Part shown: in pieces, positions 11,919 to 22,529 of the stretch | Numbering within the stretch: the first letter of the stretch is position 1 | How the letters are laid out: every line of letters starts with the position of its first letter | Source: Laccaria trichodermophora | Lineage: Eukaryota > Basidiomycota > Agaricomycetes > Agaricales > Hydnangiaceae | Assembly (NCBI GenBank): GCA_018417955.1 | Contig: JACTVC010000047.1 | Location: 102,613 to 166,612, forward strand | DNA: 64,000 nucleotides | Direction of reading: 5' to 3' | Notes under the pieces: generated by a model | The model's database searches: none | Told to the model about the DNA's origin: nothing | The model's input: only the letters and a program-made list of their open reading frames with translations | Translations under genes and position numbers: made by a program

Positions 11919-13172
11919 ATGACCCCCTTGATCCTCCCACTAGAAATCTGCTCGTTAATCTGCACCTCTCCCCTGCTATCCCACTCTGACCTCCTCGCCC
12001 TCTGCCATGTCTCCCGGTCCTTCCGCGCCGAGGCCGAACGCATCTTGTACACATCTATCACCCTCCCAACGCCCTCTCGACGCGCTCTCAATTCATGGTG
12101 CACCTCCCTTGTCCGCCGCCCTCATCTCGGCGCACGCATCCACTCCCTTTCTCTAACCATGCCCTCCCAAACAAGCCTGCAAGCAGACGATCTCACCCGG
12201 CTCACCCACGCCCTCCACCTCTGCATCAACCTCCGCGACCTGACCATATTAGACGGCGAACCCCCCTTTCTCGGAAACGCCGTCCATGCATGGGTCCTCG
12301 AGGGCCACACATTCGCCCTCCAAAAATTCACAAACACCTATTTCACCACAACCATGCTCCGAGATTTCCTAGAGGGCCAAAAGAGTCTTACCACCCTCTC
12401 TCACCGTCCCTCATCCTCAACGCACCTCGTTCTCGGGACGAGGCTTCCACGCAGAGAGACCTTACCGAACCTCACCACCCTAAACACCAGCGCAGCCATC
12501 ATAAGAGAACTAGCGCAGCTGGCCTCGGAGCCTTGGAAAAGCGTCAAACGACTGCAATATTTCTTAGAAAACCCAAAGGAAGAAGACGAGCTAGCGACGT
12601 TCGTAGCTTTAACCAGCTTTGGGCCCTTGGAAAGCCTAAGCATCGAGCGATGGCAGGAAAAGACCCAGGTGGGGATGGACGTGGCGATCATCGCTGCGTG
12701 CGTAGCTGCCCAAATGCCTAGCCTCAAATATCTCAGGATCATGGATTATACATGCCTAGTACGTCTTTTCATCCCCTCCTCAAACTCAAAACTTCTTATT
12801 GACACAAGCCACCGCCAGCAAACTGGCTACCAAGTCTCCTTCCTCCCTTTCCCAATGCGTTTCACCCGCCTCCAAACGCTAGTCATAAAACCCGCCACTG
12901 TCGTGAACCCCCTCTTAGACTCTTCCTCCCCAACAAGCGCTTACCCCGATCTACTCCAACACGCTCGGCGATTAGAAGTGGCTGAACGGATTATGAATAA
13001 CTTGCCGACGCTGGAGATACTGATTTTGATACTTCCGGAGAAGAACTATCGGTTCACGCGCGATGAGGGAGCAGTTTGGTTAGTGCAGAACTTGGTTGAG
13101 GTGGAGGTGGATGATGATGCGTGGATGAAAGTTAGGTTAACGGATGATTTGAAAAAGGATGGAGACAACTGA
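11919..13172 (+). CDS. F-box-like/LRR-type protein, intact copy F1
   Basis: Protein of 397 residues if the 60 bp GT-AG intron at 12759-12818 is removed; the intron length is a multiple of three, so the frame stays open either way. The N-terminus LPLEICSLICTSPLLSHSDL, then LCHVSRSFRAEAERILYTSI, has the make-up of an F-box, the Skp1-binding module of SCF ubiquitin ligases. The middle has leucine-rich stretches (LRDLTILDGEP, LKYLRIMDYTC, LQTLVIKPATVVNP), consistent with a repeat-type substrate-binding domain. The ATG at 11919 is the first in frame; paralogue F2 has lost it. It is the only uninterrupted copy among four in the window, and faces the kinase-like remnant K1. F-box assignment is by pattern only; the target is unknown. 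Confidence 0.7.
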   Translation: MTPLILPLEICSLICTSPLLSHSDLLALCHVSRSFRAEAERILYTSITLPTPSRRALNSWCTSLVRRPHLGARIHSLSLTMPSQTSLQADDLTRLTHALHLCINLRDLTILDGEPPFLGNAVHAWVLEGHTFALQKFTNTYFTTTMLRDFLEGQKSLTTLSHRPSSSTHLVLGTRLPRRETLPNLTTLNTSAAIIRELAQLASEPWKSVKRLQYFLENPKEEDELATFVALTSFGPLESLSIERWQEKTQVGMDVAIIAACVAAQMPSLKYLRIMDYTCLVRLFIPSSNSKLLIDTSHRQQTGYQVSFLPFPMRFTRLQTLVIKPATVVNPLLDSSSPTSAYPDLLQHARRLEVAERIMNNLPTLEILILILPEKNYRFTRDEGAVWLVQNLVEVEVDDDAWMKVRLTDDLKKDGDN

Positions 13173-13189
13173 TATGTTGCCCTTTCCTT

Positions 13190-13480
13190 TAATTGATCTG
13201 TATTGCTAATTATTGTCAGTCTACAGTATCATAACCGTTCGCGTCTTCAATAGAAAGTGGTACGGACCATGCTCAGGTCCAAATAACTGGGTCATACTGC
13301 ATAAACAGGCGATCACATCAGTCGCCAACAGACTCATCAGTTTTACAAAGTCTCCTGCGCGACAACCTTTGGACATATGATTGTCTTGCGTCTTTATACT
13401 AAACCCATATGACGAACGACGATAAGATGAGTGCAGATGGCCGTGTACACGGAAACAAAACGCTACCCTTCCCAAATATC
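13190..13480 (-). pseudogene. Kinase-like gene remnant K1 (type I, 3' end only)
   Basis: The stretch downstream of F1 matches the tails of K3 (26280-26500) and K5 (44403-44600), both of which follow F copies in the same convergent orientation. Only the C-terminal end is left. The flanking segment at about 13430-13545 (including GCCGTGTACACGGAAACAAA) also recurs at 44630-44725, supporting a shared duplicated unit. Confidence 0.55.
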
Positions 13481-13545
13481 AAGATCAGGTATGTTACAGC
13501 AGTTTTACAGCAACAATTCAACATGCGGCACGAATTTCCGAACGT

Positions 13546-13960
13546 TTTAGCCTTTAAGCTTTAGGGCTATGTAATAGCCCCAAGGCTTGTAACTCTCTGG
13601 GTCAGACGATCCGGGGAAATGAAGCAATCAGTACAGCCGGTGGCAGTGGCAGCAACAGTCCCTGTCCATCGTCGAAAGCGAAGGCGGATTGACGATAACG
13701 AGGCGATGACAAAGTCAAAGACGATCGGATGGAAGTTGAGGGAGGCGGTTCAAGTGTCCACGTAACAAAAATGTAGTGGACAGATGTCGAGATTAGCTGG
13801 TCTGCAGATTAGCCAAACTCGATGTGTCCGCCAGGCATTTCGCGATGGCCTCAACTGACGTTGGGGCCCACATCACCATGGGCTCCATTTGGCCCCCTCT
13901 AAGCTTCTCTAAGTAACGTCTTGTCATCAGTTTCTTCCTCTCTCACACTTTGAATGGCAA
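13546..13960. other. Spacer, no gene supported
   Basis: About 415 bp between the K1 remnant and the promoter of X1. No coding motif, repeat or inverted terminus was found. Confidence 0.4.
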
Positions 13961-13963
13961 ATG

Positions 13964-14017
13964 GCAGTGTAGTGCAGTGTAGTGCAGTGCAGTGCAGTGT
14001 AGTGCAGTGCAGTGTAG
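13964..14017 (+). repeat. Minisatellite of AGTG(T/C)AGTGC units
   Basis: Short tandem run of AGTGTAGTGC and AGTGCAGTGC five/ten-base units, ending about 20 bp before the TATA box of gene X1. Confidence 0.85.
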
Positions 14018-14037
14018 TTAGCTAACTTCTGCAACAT

Positions 14038-14044
14038 TATAAAG
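14038..14044 (+). promoter_or_regulatory. Probable TATA box of gene X1
   Basis: TTATAAA in the context CAACATTATAAAGACTGAG, about 100 bp upstream of the X1 start at 14145, a normal spacing for a fungal promoter once a short 5' leader is allowed. Confidence 0.5.
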
Positions 14045-14515
14045 ACTGAGAGTCCACCGAGAGAGTCTACCTCATCCCCACCCCAACTCTACTTGTTATT
14101 TCAATAGCCATGTCTCACTACACTCTTTGTCACTCGCCCACCTCATGGACAGTACGTCTGCAAGTCACTTCAGCTTCATCGCTGGTGTTCTCGGTTTTGT
14201 TATGGCGGTCACCTCTGCCTCTGTGATATAGGATTGGAAGGGAATGCCCAGAGGCCATAGTCAAACAGTGGTATATAGCTAGATTTGGATATCTTACATA
14301 ATATATTGATCTTTTGTCTTGAACCACCACCTTGTCAGCAGTCTTGCCATCCTCTTGCACTACATGTAGTGCTTTGTATAACTGTACTTCCTACAGTATG
14401 CATAATCATGTTGGGCCAGCTGAGTATCTTGTAACTGCTCATTGCTCACTCATGGGTGTTGATCCCAGATCCACCCATTCTTGCCTCCTCCTTCCCTCTT
14501 GGCTTCAGCTATGCG

Positions 14516-17500
14516 TAGGCAACAGCACGGGTAGGGGTAACCCATGCGGGTTGCGGGTACGGGTACTAGCAGGTACGGGTAAGGGTCAGGATTTTTGAAC
14601 CCGTGACCCACCAGACCCGTGATCCTTTTTATGGTACATACGAGGCTGGGATATGCTAAAACTATATACTTGTAGTTTTAGAGTTTTGATCCCGATGTTG
14701 GATGAATAAACAGAAGCCGAAAAAAGTCAAGCCCTTTATGGCACCTACGAAATCAGCTGGCGACGCCCAGTCATTGAAGTCCAGCACGAAGTCATCAAAA
14801 TCCATCACTCAGAAGGCCACTGATGGCCTCAAGAAACTGAAACGGAAAGCTACTGAGCTTCTAAGCCCGAAGAAGAAAAAGGCAGCACCATCAGACAGCG
14901 GTAAGTTGTTTATAGCACGAAATCTCACCATGAGGCTAACCCTGCATAGCTTCGGCTCCAGCGGCAAAGAGGCAAAACCAAAGGGCAACCGTGATTGATA
15001 TAACCGACAATGAGGACGACGACGATACCGCTGAGGGTGAGAAGGCTGCTGAGGATTCCGATGCAGAATTAGGTTAGCATGAGAGGCAAAGCCAAAAAGA
15101 ATACCACTTACAAACATTTAGAGCGCATGAGCAAGGACTGGAAGTCACCTGCCTATGCTTTTTATGAGCCAGTTGTCGGAATCGAGTACGTTAGCGGACG
15201 TCGATGCCATGCCTTCAAATGTGCGGCAGTCTCCTGCCAATACACGGCGCGTCGCTTCCTCGACACGAAGGACAAGTCTTCGACGGGCAACCTAATCAAG
15301 CACATCAAGAACTGTTGGGGTAGCGAAGTTTGGGCTGCTGCTTCTGAGTGTCGGGACGCTTCGGAAGCACGGAAGGCAATCGTAATACCGTTCGCAAAGA
15401 GCGGCTCAATCACGGCTAGTTTCGAGAGGAAAGGTAAAGGAGCTGTGACCTATTCACATCGTCAGCATACAAAAACCCAGACAAGTGGGGCTACTTACCT
15501 TATCCTTTGAGCCTTGCTGATTTTTAACAGAGCCGAAATTGTGCGATGGGTGTCGGAAAGTAACCGCCCATTCAAGATCGTCGAAGACCGAGGTTTTCTA
15601 AACTTAATGAAGACGGGTCGGCCAGGCTATTATATCCCATCGGCCTCGACAGTCTCATGAGATGTGAAGCTGGTTTTTGGGAGGACGCGTGAAAGAGTCG
15701 GAAAGATGCTACAAGTAAGTGTCAATAGCTCGTCGCGAAGAGAGAAAAAAACTTACAACTCACCAGGAATATGACGGACTAATCAACTTGATTACAGACT
15801 GCTGGACCTCACCCAACCATATTGCCTACATGGCACTCATCGGTCAGTTTGAGGTGAAGGGGGTGCCGATAGCCATTGTCCTCGATGTCGTTGAGCTACC
15901 CAAAGTAAGTCCTGTGTTTCTTCTCGACAGGGTTGCACTGAATGTTCGGATAGTCGCACTCAGGACTGAACATGGCGCTCGCATTCAAGGAGATCCTAGA
16001 AGAATTTGGCATTGAACATAAGGTAAGGTGGAAGGGGGAAGATTTACGCACCCCACATAAGTCTGACCAAATGTCAGATCCTCGCCCTCACCACAGACAA
16101 CGCCACCAACATGGATACCCTCAGTGACAACCTTGTAGACCAGATACCATCGTATTGGACAGTCAACCGCACGCGATGCTTCACTCATATCTTGAACCTT
16201 GTCGCAAAATCATTACTTCGGCAGTTCGACGTCACACCCGATTCAAAAGGTCCAACCGATGGTGATGGAGATGCTAGAAACGAGCTATCAGCAGCCGAAA
16301 AAGACTTATTAGACCTTGCCAGTGACATCGACCAAGAAGAACTTACGATGGCCCAGCAAGACGATGCCAACGATGATGAGGATGGAGCTGAGAACGATGA
16401 GGACGACGATGGCTGGGTCGACGAAGTCGAAGAGCTGTCTGAAGATGAGCGGGAGGAGTTGAAAGTACATATCCGCCCAGTCAGCCGTGTTCTCGTTAAG
16501 GCATGTGTATCTTGACAGAAGACTTACTAAGCTAACAAGACCACCCTAGCTTTGTAAACTCGCTTTCGCGCTCGTAAATTCAACCACGATTCTGCTGCCG
16601 GCCTGGAAGTCTTGCCTTGAAGAGTTGGAACAATCCATGAGGATCATGCCCCGCGATGTCTGTACCCGGTGGAATTCAACCTACGATATGCTCAATTTCG
16701 CGCTCAAATACAAGGAAGCAATCAAAATAATTACCTCAGACTTGAAGAACGACTTGCGCAAATTCGAGCTGAACGACGAGGAGTGGGGTCTTGTGAAGGA
16801 GTTGTCAAACACGTTGATGGTAACGTGACATTAACAAGATAATTCACACACGGCGTCTGACTTTGGTTGTCTTCTTCCTTCACGCTCGTCTTTCATTTAG
16901 ATTCTGAAGGATGGGACGGAATTCTTCTCGCGTGGAACACCCAACCTCGCTGCTGTCATCCCGGCCATGGACCACATCGACAAAGAATTCACAGAACAAA
17001 CTCGACCAACCAGCAAAACGCACCCTGCCATCCGATACGCGCTTACCCTCGCAAAGAAGACACTTAATCGCTATTACTCACTAACAGATCATGTCGAGGT
17101 ATATCGGATTGCAATGAGTACGTTCCGCTTGTTAGGTACCGCGACATTGAACGCTGATCGTAATATTGCTAGTTCTTCATCCTTCGCACAAACTCGACTA
17201 CTTCCACACTGCCAGCTGGCCATCGGAATGGATCGAAACTGCTGAAGCACTTGCGCGTGACGAATACAACAGAACATACAAGAACATCGAGCTGGACGAC
17301 GACGACGACGACGACGACGACTTGATGAGTGGAGAATCATCATCAGAGGGGGAGAAGGTATGTACTATGCACAATTCTTCCATCTCATTCTGCTAACAGA
17401 GTTGCCAGGCCTCGAAGAACATGTTCGATAATCTGCCGGCTTATAAGAAGACCTCAAGATCGCGATCCGCTACCGGTGAGTTCCACCTCTACCTGACCAC

Positions 17501-18094
17501 CCCGACTGAAAGAGTTTCGAAGCCCCTGCTTTGGTGGTATGAAAAGCGCAAAGTATATCCCCGGCTGTATCGTATGGCGCTGAATTATCTTTCTATCCCA
17601 GGTCAGCTCACAATACAGTATCTCACTACGTTTTTACTAATCTTTTTTGCCAGCTACCTCGGTTGAAGTCGAGCGGCTTTTCAGCCGTGGGCGGCTCATC
17701 CTCTCTCATACCCGCAGTCGCCTTTCCGCGCAGTCAACCCGCGCCCTCCTTTGTGTTGGTTCTTGGAGTCTTGCTGGGCTTGTGTTGGATCAAGATGTGG
17801 AGGCAGTGGCCATGCTCGACGAAGTCGCGGGGAAATTGGAGCTTGATAGGCTTGGTGAAGTCCTTGGTAAGACCTACCGAGGTTTACGGTAGTCATTTGA
17901 TACAAGTCACGATGATAATGTACATATTTCGTGACCGACTCGCCTACTGATGAATCCCGTGCGGGATACCTGTACCCTCCCAGACCCGTCACAACCCGTC
18001 CTTCCAGACCCGCGGGTACGAGGGTATATACCCTCTCAGGTACAGGTACAGGGAGGTTAAGCAGTACCCGTGGGAGTACCCGTGCCATTGCCTA
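14516..18094 (+). mobile_element. hAT-superfamily DNA transposon nested in the left LTR
   Basis: Length 3579 bp. Terminal inverted repeats: left TAGGCAACAGCACGGGTA, right (reverse complement) TAGGCAATGGCACGGGTA. The 8 bp target duplication GCTATGCG is at 14508-14515 and 18095-18102, the size typical of hAT. Both subterminal regions are packed with CGGGTA/TACCCG units (14530-14640 and 17955-18085), the kind of array that hAT transposases bind. It carries a full-length transposase gene with introns. Confidence 0.95.
14702..17892 (+). pseudogene. hAT transposase with a premature stop
   Basis: Order of parts: basic N-terminus; BED-type zinc finger (HAFKCAAVSCQYTARRF then LIKHIKNCW); RNase H-like core with LITDCWTSPNH and LTTDNATNMDTL carrying catalytic Asp residues; C-terminal dimerisation region YLSIPATSVEVERLFSRGRL with the catalytic Glu. 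About nine short GT-AG introns separate these. At 15658-15660 an in-frame TGA interrupts SASTVS-stop-DVKLVF. In related transposases as I recall them this position is Arg, so a single CGA to TGA change would explain it. No other break was seen. Long Asp runs (about 17296-17325) are low-complexity. If the stop is real the protein is inactive, yet the rest appears young. Confidence 0.85.
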
Positions 18095-18128
18095 GCTATG
18101 CGAGAAGTTCAGAGTGAACACTTCACAA

Positions 18129-18142
18129 TGGTGGGGGCACCG
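18129..18142 (+). other. Putative tRNA primer-binding site of the LTR element
   Basis: TGGTGGGGGCACCG starts one base after the left LTR. Its complement ends in CCA and looks like a tRNA acceptor end with discriminator A (TGCCCCCACCA). Which tRNA is not known. Confidence 0.5.
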
Positions 18143-18409
18143 CAGACTTCACCAAAGCATGGTTGAAGTCTGCATTTCTTGGTAGAGGGAGAGCTGGAGA
18201 GTTGTGGGAATGCACCAGCTCATCACAGGAGGAACCTTAGCATGGATGGTAGCTGCTGCTTGCGCTCTTTGCGGCGGGCTTATTACTTCATGTGAAAGGG
18301 CTCATCCATCCTTCAGTTGGATGAACCATTGACTTTAGCTTGTGCTTGCACAGCAGGTTGAGGTTTGTTCGATTGGGGTGCTGCGCTGACTCTGAGCAGC
18401 TGGGCTTTG

Positions 18410-18490
18410 GGATTTCGCGACTACGCGGCCTGAAGTCTACTGTGAGGAGAGTTCCTCTCACCTATGTCTGGATTTCGCGACTACGCAGCC
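18410..18490 (+). repeat. 60 bp direct repeat in LTR-element interior
   Basis: GGATTTCGCGACTACGC(G/A)GCC occurs at about 18410 and again at about 18470. Confidence 0.7.
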
Positions 18491-18854
18491 ATTGACTTGG
18501 TGAGGAGGTCACCTGCAACCAGTGTCGCCTGCTGCTTTGCGCTGCTTCACTGTCTCTCAGACTCCACCTGTTCCTCAACCATCTCCCTTGTCTTTTAGCA
18601 TCTAGGCCTCTCAAGAACAGCCAGATGTTCATTGACATCCCTCCAGTTCAGTCTGCTGCTCTGGAAATTATGTGCTATGCCCTACTATGCTTCTCTCCCA
18701 ATCCTTGCTGTTTTCTTGCTTGAGGAATGAGTGTTCTCATCCTCCTTACTTCTCTATGAACTCCCTGGAATGGCTCTTCTTGGTTTCTGAATGGTTAGAA
18801 GGGTTTGGAGTGGTTTTGGGTTGGATGGGGTTGATGGGACATCAAAATGGGACT

Positions 18855-19825
18855 TATTCACCTCATATCTCGCTAACCGGCGTCCCGATTGCTCTCGTCT
18901 CTTTTGCGCTGGGAAGCCCTCGTTTATACCTTTCTTTGGACCCCCTGAACTCGCCAAACGGTCGCGTATTGGCTGCGCTTCACCTACTTCAGCCTGGTAT
19001 GACTAAAATGGACATATCTCGTCCGTTCTCGGCGAGATCCTCGTCATTCCTTTTGTTCTTTGGCTCGTTTTGAAGCCACGGTTAATGCGCTTCTGGGGAG
19101 CCCTCATACGCGTCAAACGGACGAGCGGTTCCCGTGTTACAGCACCATCCCTCCAACAACCACTTACATGTGACTTGTTCATGTCATATCTCGCCGACCG
19201 ACGCCCCGATTGCTCTCGTCTCTTTTGCGCTGGAAAGCCCTCATTTACACCTTTCTTTCAACCCCATGAACTCGCCAAACGGTCACCTATTGGCTGCGCT
19301 TTGCCTAGTTCAGCCTGGTATGACCAAGATGAACATATTTCGTCCGTTCTCGGCGAGATCTCCGTCGCCTCTTTCGTTCTTTGGTTCGTTTTAAAGCCAC
19401 GGTCAATGCGCTTCTGGGAAGCCCTCATACGCGTCAAACGGACGAGTGGTTCTCGTGTTACAGCACCATCCCTCCAACAACCATTTACATGTGACTTGTT
19501 CATGTCATATCTTGCCAACCGATGGCCGTATCGCTCTCGTCTTTTTTGCGTTGGGAAGCCCTGATCCACACCTTTCTTTGGACTTTATGAACTTGCCAAA
19601 CGGTCACCTATTGGCTGCGCTTCGCCTAGTTCAGCCTGGTATGACCAAGATGAACATATTTCGTCCGTTCTCGGCGAGATCTTCGTCGCCCCTTTTGTTC
19701 TTTGGTTTGTTTTGAAGCTACGGACAATGCGCTTCTGGGAAGCCCTTATACGCATTAAACGGACAAGCGGTTCTTGCATTACAGCGTCATCTCTCCAACA
19801 ACCATTTCCCCATTCTTATTGCCAT
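18855..19825 (+). repeat. Three-copy 320 bp tandem repeat in LTR-element interior
   Basis: Units start near 18862, 19182 and 19502 (TCATATCTCGCC...GCTCTCGTCTCTTTTGCG and the shared GTCCGTTCTCGGCGAGATC). Copies differ by scattered substitutions. Open frames here on both strands repeat with the units and have no recognisable domain, so they are not called as genes. Confidence 0.85.
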
Positions 19826-20169
19826 AACCTGCTCACATCGGACGTTCTATAGCCCGTTTTGAACCTTGGACTCGTACCTTTTCGACGCATCTATTTACAT
19901 CGATAACGGACAAAAGGCTGGTCTGCAGCATGCATTTACTCCAGAACTGCAGTTTCTGGGTACTTCCTCTCTATCTCAACGACCACGGCTCGTCACGATA
20001 CGCGAATTATACCGTTGGAAAGGCGTCGGTCGTAGCTTTCGAACGGGTATTTGATCTCCAGGAACGGGCCAGAAATCACTACGCTATGCTCAAACACATT
20101 TTTGGCTACCTCAGGATCTCCCCTCTATTTGGGGTGTTAAGACTTGATTGGAGGACTCTTATGGGCAGG

Positions 20170-20570
20170 GGAGACACCTCAACTGGTTGAGAGTTGCTGC
20201 TCGTGCATTACGCGGCGGACTCTTCTTCAGTCATGGTAACCTTCTGGCTCTCTCAGAAGGCTGATTGCTGCTCGCGCATTTCGCGGCGGATCAGTGTGGA
20301 GGAGTTGCAGCTCGCGCATTACGCAGCGGACTTTTCTTCAATCATGGTAACCTTCTGAGTCCCTCAGAAGTACTGATTGCTGCTCGTGAGTTACGCGGTG
20401 GATCAGTGTTGAGGAGTTGCTGCTCGCGCATTACGTGGTGGACTCTTCTTCAATCATGGTAACCTTCTGGCTCCTGATTGCAGCTCGCATGTTTTGCGGC
20501 GGATCAGTGTTGAGGAGTTGCTGCTCGCACATTATGCGGCGGACTCTTCTTCAATCATGGTAACCTTATA
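20170..20570 (+). repeat. Array of TTGCTGCTCGCGCATTACGC units
   Basis: Four diverged units pair (C/G)CTGCTCG(C/T)GCATTACGC(G/A)GCGGA with TCTTCAATCATGGTAACC, spaced about 120-130 bp. Non-coding. Confidence 0.75.
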
Positions 20571-20831
20571 GATTGCTGCTTGTGTGTTGCATGGCCTGTG
20601 TCCACTCTGGGGGGCAAAATTTATGACAACATTTTTTTCCCCTCCTTTCCTTCAACCTCTTATCATTCCTACCCAACATGGCACCACCTTTACCCACTCA
20701 GACACCAACTTAGGATCACGGCTTGTAATTTTCCACTGCACGATCTCTTCGCCTCTATCCTCCCTGGCTTGATTCTTGAGATTCGCACACTGGAAAAGTG
20801 GGGGGCTGTAGGGGAGTATAGGTGGAAGATG

Positions 20832-21040
20832 GGAGGAGAGGCGCAAGCCTCTATCCCATTACACACTCCCCACGTCCAGACAACACACCACAATGGAAGC
20901 AAGCTACATCATCTTGATGGGTAGAGGGAGTTGAGTTGGGATCAACGATCTGAGTGGAGAGGCGCAAGCCTCTATCACACTATACATGTCTTATACCCAG
21001 ATCACAAGTATGATGGAAGCATGCTACACCATCTTGATGG
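20832..21040 (+). repeat. Two-copy 125 bp repeat
   Basis: GGAGAGGCGCAAGCCTCTATC followed by ...ATGGAAGCA(A/T)GCTACA(T/C)CATC recurs from about 20834 and 20959. The core GAGGCGCAAGCCTC is itself a short palindrome. Confidence 0.75.
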
Positions 21041-21353
21041 GGAAAGGCAATGGAGTTGGGATGGATGACCTGGAAGCCATCCACTTGCATGGTTTCCCAG
21101 TACTCATGGTTATACATCACTGAAGAGAGAATGGGAGGATCATATGGGTATTTCTGGGTTAAGCTGGGAGCTTACAGTGACCAGCTTTCCAGATAGCAAA
21201 TTATTTGGGGCCAAATTTTTTCTTTCTTTTATTCATCTTCTTTGCTTTGCTACATTTTGGTCTCATTTTATCCTGATATTCACTCTGGGGGGCAAGAGGA
21301 TTTCTATTCTATTATTCTTCCCCACCATTGTTTTCCTTACATGCCCTCTGGAC

Positions 21354-21365
21354 ATTGGGGGGCTT
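21354..21365 (+). other. Putative polypurine tract of the LTR element
   Basis: ATTGGGGGGCTT directly abuts the right LTR. The six-G run is a plausible plus-strand primer although shorter than in many elements. Confidence 0.45.
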
Positions 21366-21684
21366 TGTGATATAGGATTGGAAGGGAATGCCCAGAGGCC
21401 ATAGTCAAACAGTGGTATATAGCTAGATTTGGATATCTTACATAATATATTGATCTTTTGTCTTGAACCACCACCTTGTCAGCAGTCTTGCCATCCTCTT
21501 GCACTACATGTAGTGCTTTGTATAACTGTACTTCCTACAGTATGCATAATCATGTTGGGCCAGCTGAGTATCTTGTAACTGCTCATTGCTCACTCATGGG
21601 TGTTGATCCCAGATCCACCCATTCTTGCCTCCTCCTTCCCTCTTGGCTTCAGCTATGCGAGAAGTTCAGAGTGAACGCTTCACA
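21366..21684 (+). repeat. Right LTR, complete 319 bp
   Basis: Uninterrupted copy starting TGTGATATAG and ending GCTTCACA; immediately followed by the target duplicate GCCTC and the continuing X1 reading frame. Confidence 0.95.
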
Positions 21685-22529
21685 GCCTCCGCCTGGTGCT
21701 GCGCCTATTTTCCTAGCGTTCAGATGAAAATTCTGGATGACTTGCTCAAGGAGACCCAGCAGATTTATGAGCAGGCGGAGACCGAGAATTTATTCCCATC
21801 TGAAATTTTTCGGAAGATATCCAAGTCAATGCTTGTTAGGTGTGTCTGTTTCTTTCGTCAAGTTTAAATGATTGAAACTTACTTGCACATGTAGTATGGA
21901 ACAACGCAGCCTCTCACTTCGCAAAGGCACTTACAATGCGACAACCGTCATCCATGAATTTCTTGCTCTTTTCAATGGACTTTCACTACGCATCATCCAG
22001 CTGTCGTATCGTGTCAAGAAACTCAGGGCTTGCTTGCATGTTAGATTTTTTCATTGACTCCCTTCAAGAACATAACAAATCTCTCCATAGACCATCAGCG
22101 AGATAGAGCGGAGGAAAAGAATACATGGATCCAACGCCCCTTTGGATCATGGGGGCGCCAATGATACGTCTGTACTATTGCTGATGTCGATCGATCCCTC
22201 CTTCGACCCCGAGTCTGTGCATTGTCCAATTAGCCAACAGTTTGGTGGTAGCTCGGATCCCCGTCAGGGTCAGTCCGCCTCCTGTCCCACCGCACCAAGT
22301 GAACTTGACAGCACTGTGAGGGATGTTTTGGTTGGACCGGGAGATAGCCATCATCAAGGCAAGTACAGCTCTCCGATCAAATGACAAGACTTTTAAAGCA
22401 GTCAATCTAGCCAATTTTGCCCCAAGCGTAGGAGCGCCACTCAGCGCCTCAGAAGAGATACCACTCTTCACGCCGGTCGCTGCATCAGTCCAATGGGTAT
22501 ACTTGAGAAAGAGCGCTGGTAGCACACCG

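Larger units (their letters stand above)
14222..18127 (+). repeat. Left LTR (interrupted by hAT element)
   Basis: LTR sequence occupies 14222-14515 and 18103-18127; between them lie the hAT transposon and one copy of its 8 bp target duplication. It contains CATAATATATTGAT, which could act as the AT-rich promoter element. Confidence 0.92.
14222..21684 (+). mobile_element. Non-autonomous LTR retrotransposon inserted in X1
   Basis: Both ends start TGTGATATAG and end CTTCACA. The right LTR is 21366-21684 (319 bp). The left LTR is 14222-14515 plus 18103-18127, also 319 bp after removal of the nested hAT element. They differ at one base (A at 18120, G at 21677). The 5 bp target duplication GCCTC is at 14217-14221 and 21685-21689. 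A primer-binding-like site follows the left LTR and a G-run precedes the right one. The 3.2 kb interior has no reverse transcriptase, integrase or gag, only tandem repeats, so it must rely on enzymes from another element. Orientation is set by the primer site. Confidence 0.92.
14145..22384 (+). pseudogene. Small TM protein X1 (type II), split by a retrotransposon
   Basis: Host reading frame in two parts: 14145-14221 and 21690-22384. Removing the LTR element and one 5 bp target copy restores the sequence of paralogues X3 and X5. The protein begins MDSTSASHFSFIAGVLGFVM, a single TM segment at about residues 9-29, then PSVQMKILDDLLKETQQIYE, a likely coiled coil. Two further exons follow (MEQRSLSLRKGTYNATTVIH; then a Ser/Pro-rich tail). 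Apart from the insertion no frameshift was seen, so the disruption is probably recent. Function unknown. Confidence 0.75.

Noticed and set aside
19070..19564. 164-codon frame inside the LTR element
   Set aside because: It repeats in step with the 320 bp tandem unit and has no domain; the other frames there are equally open.
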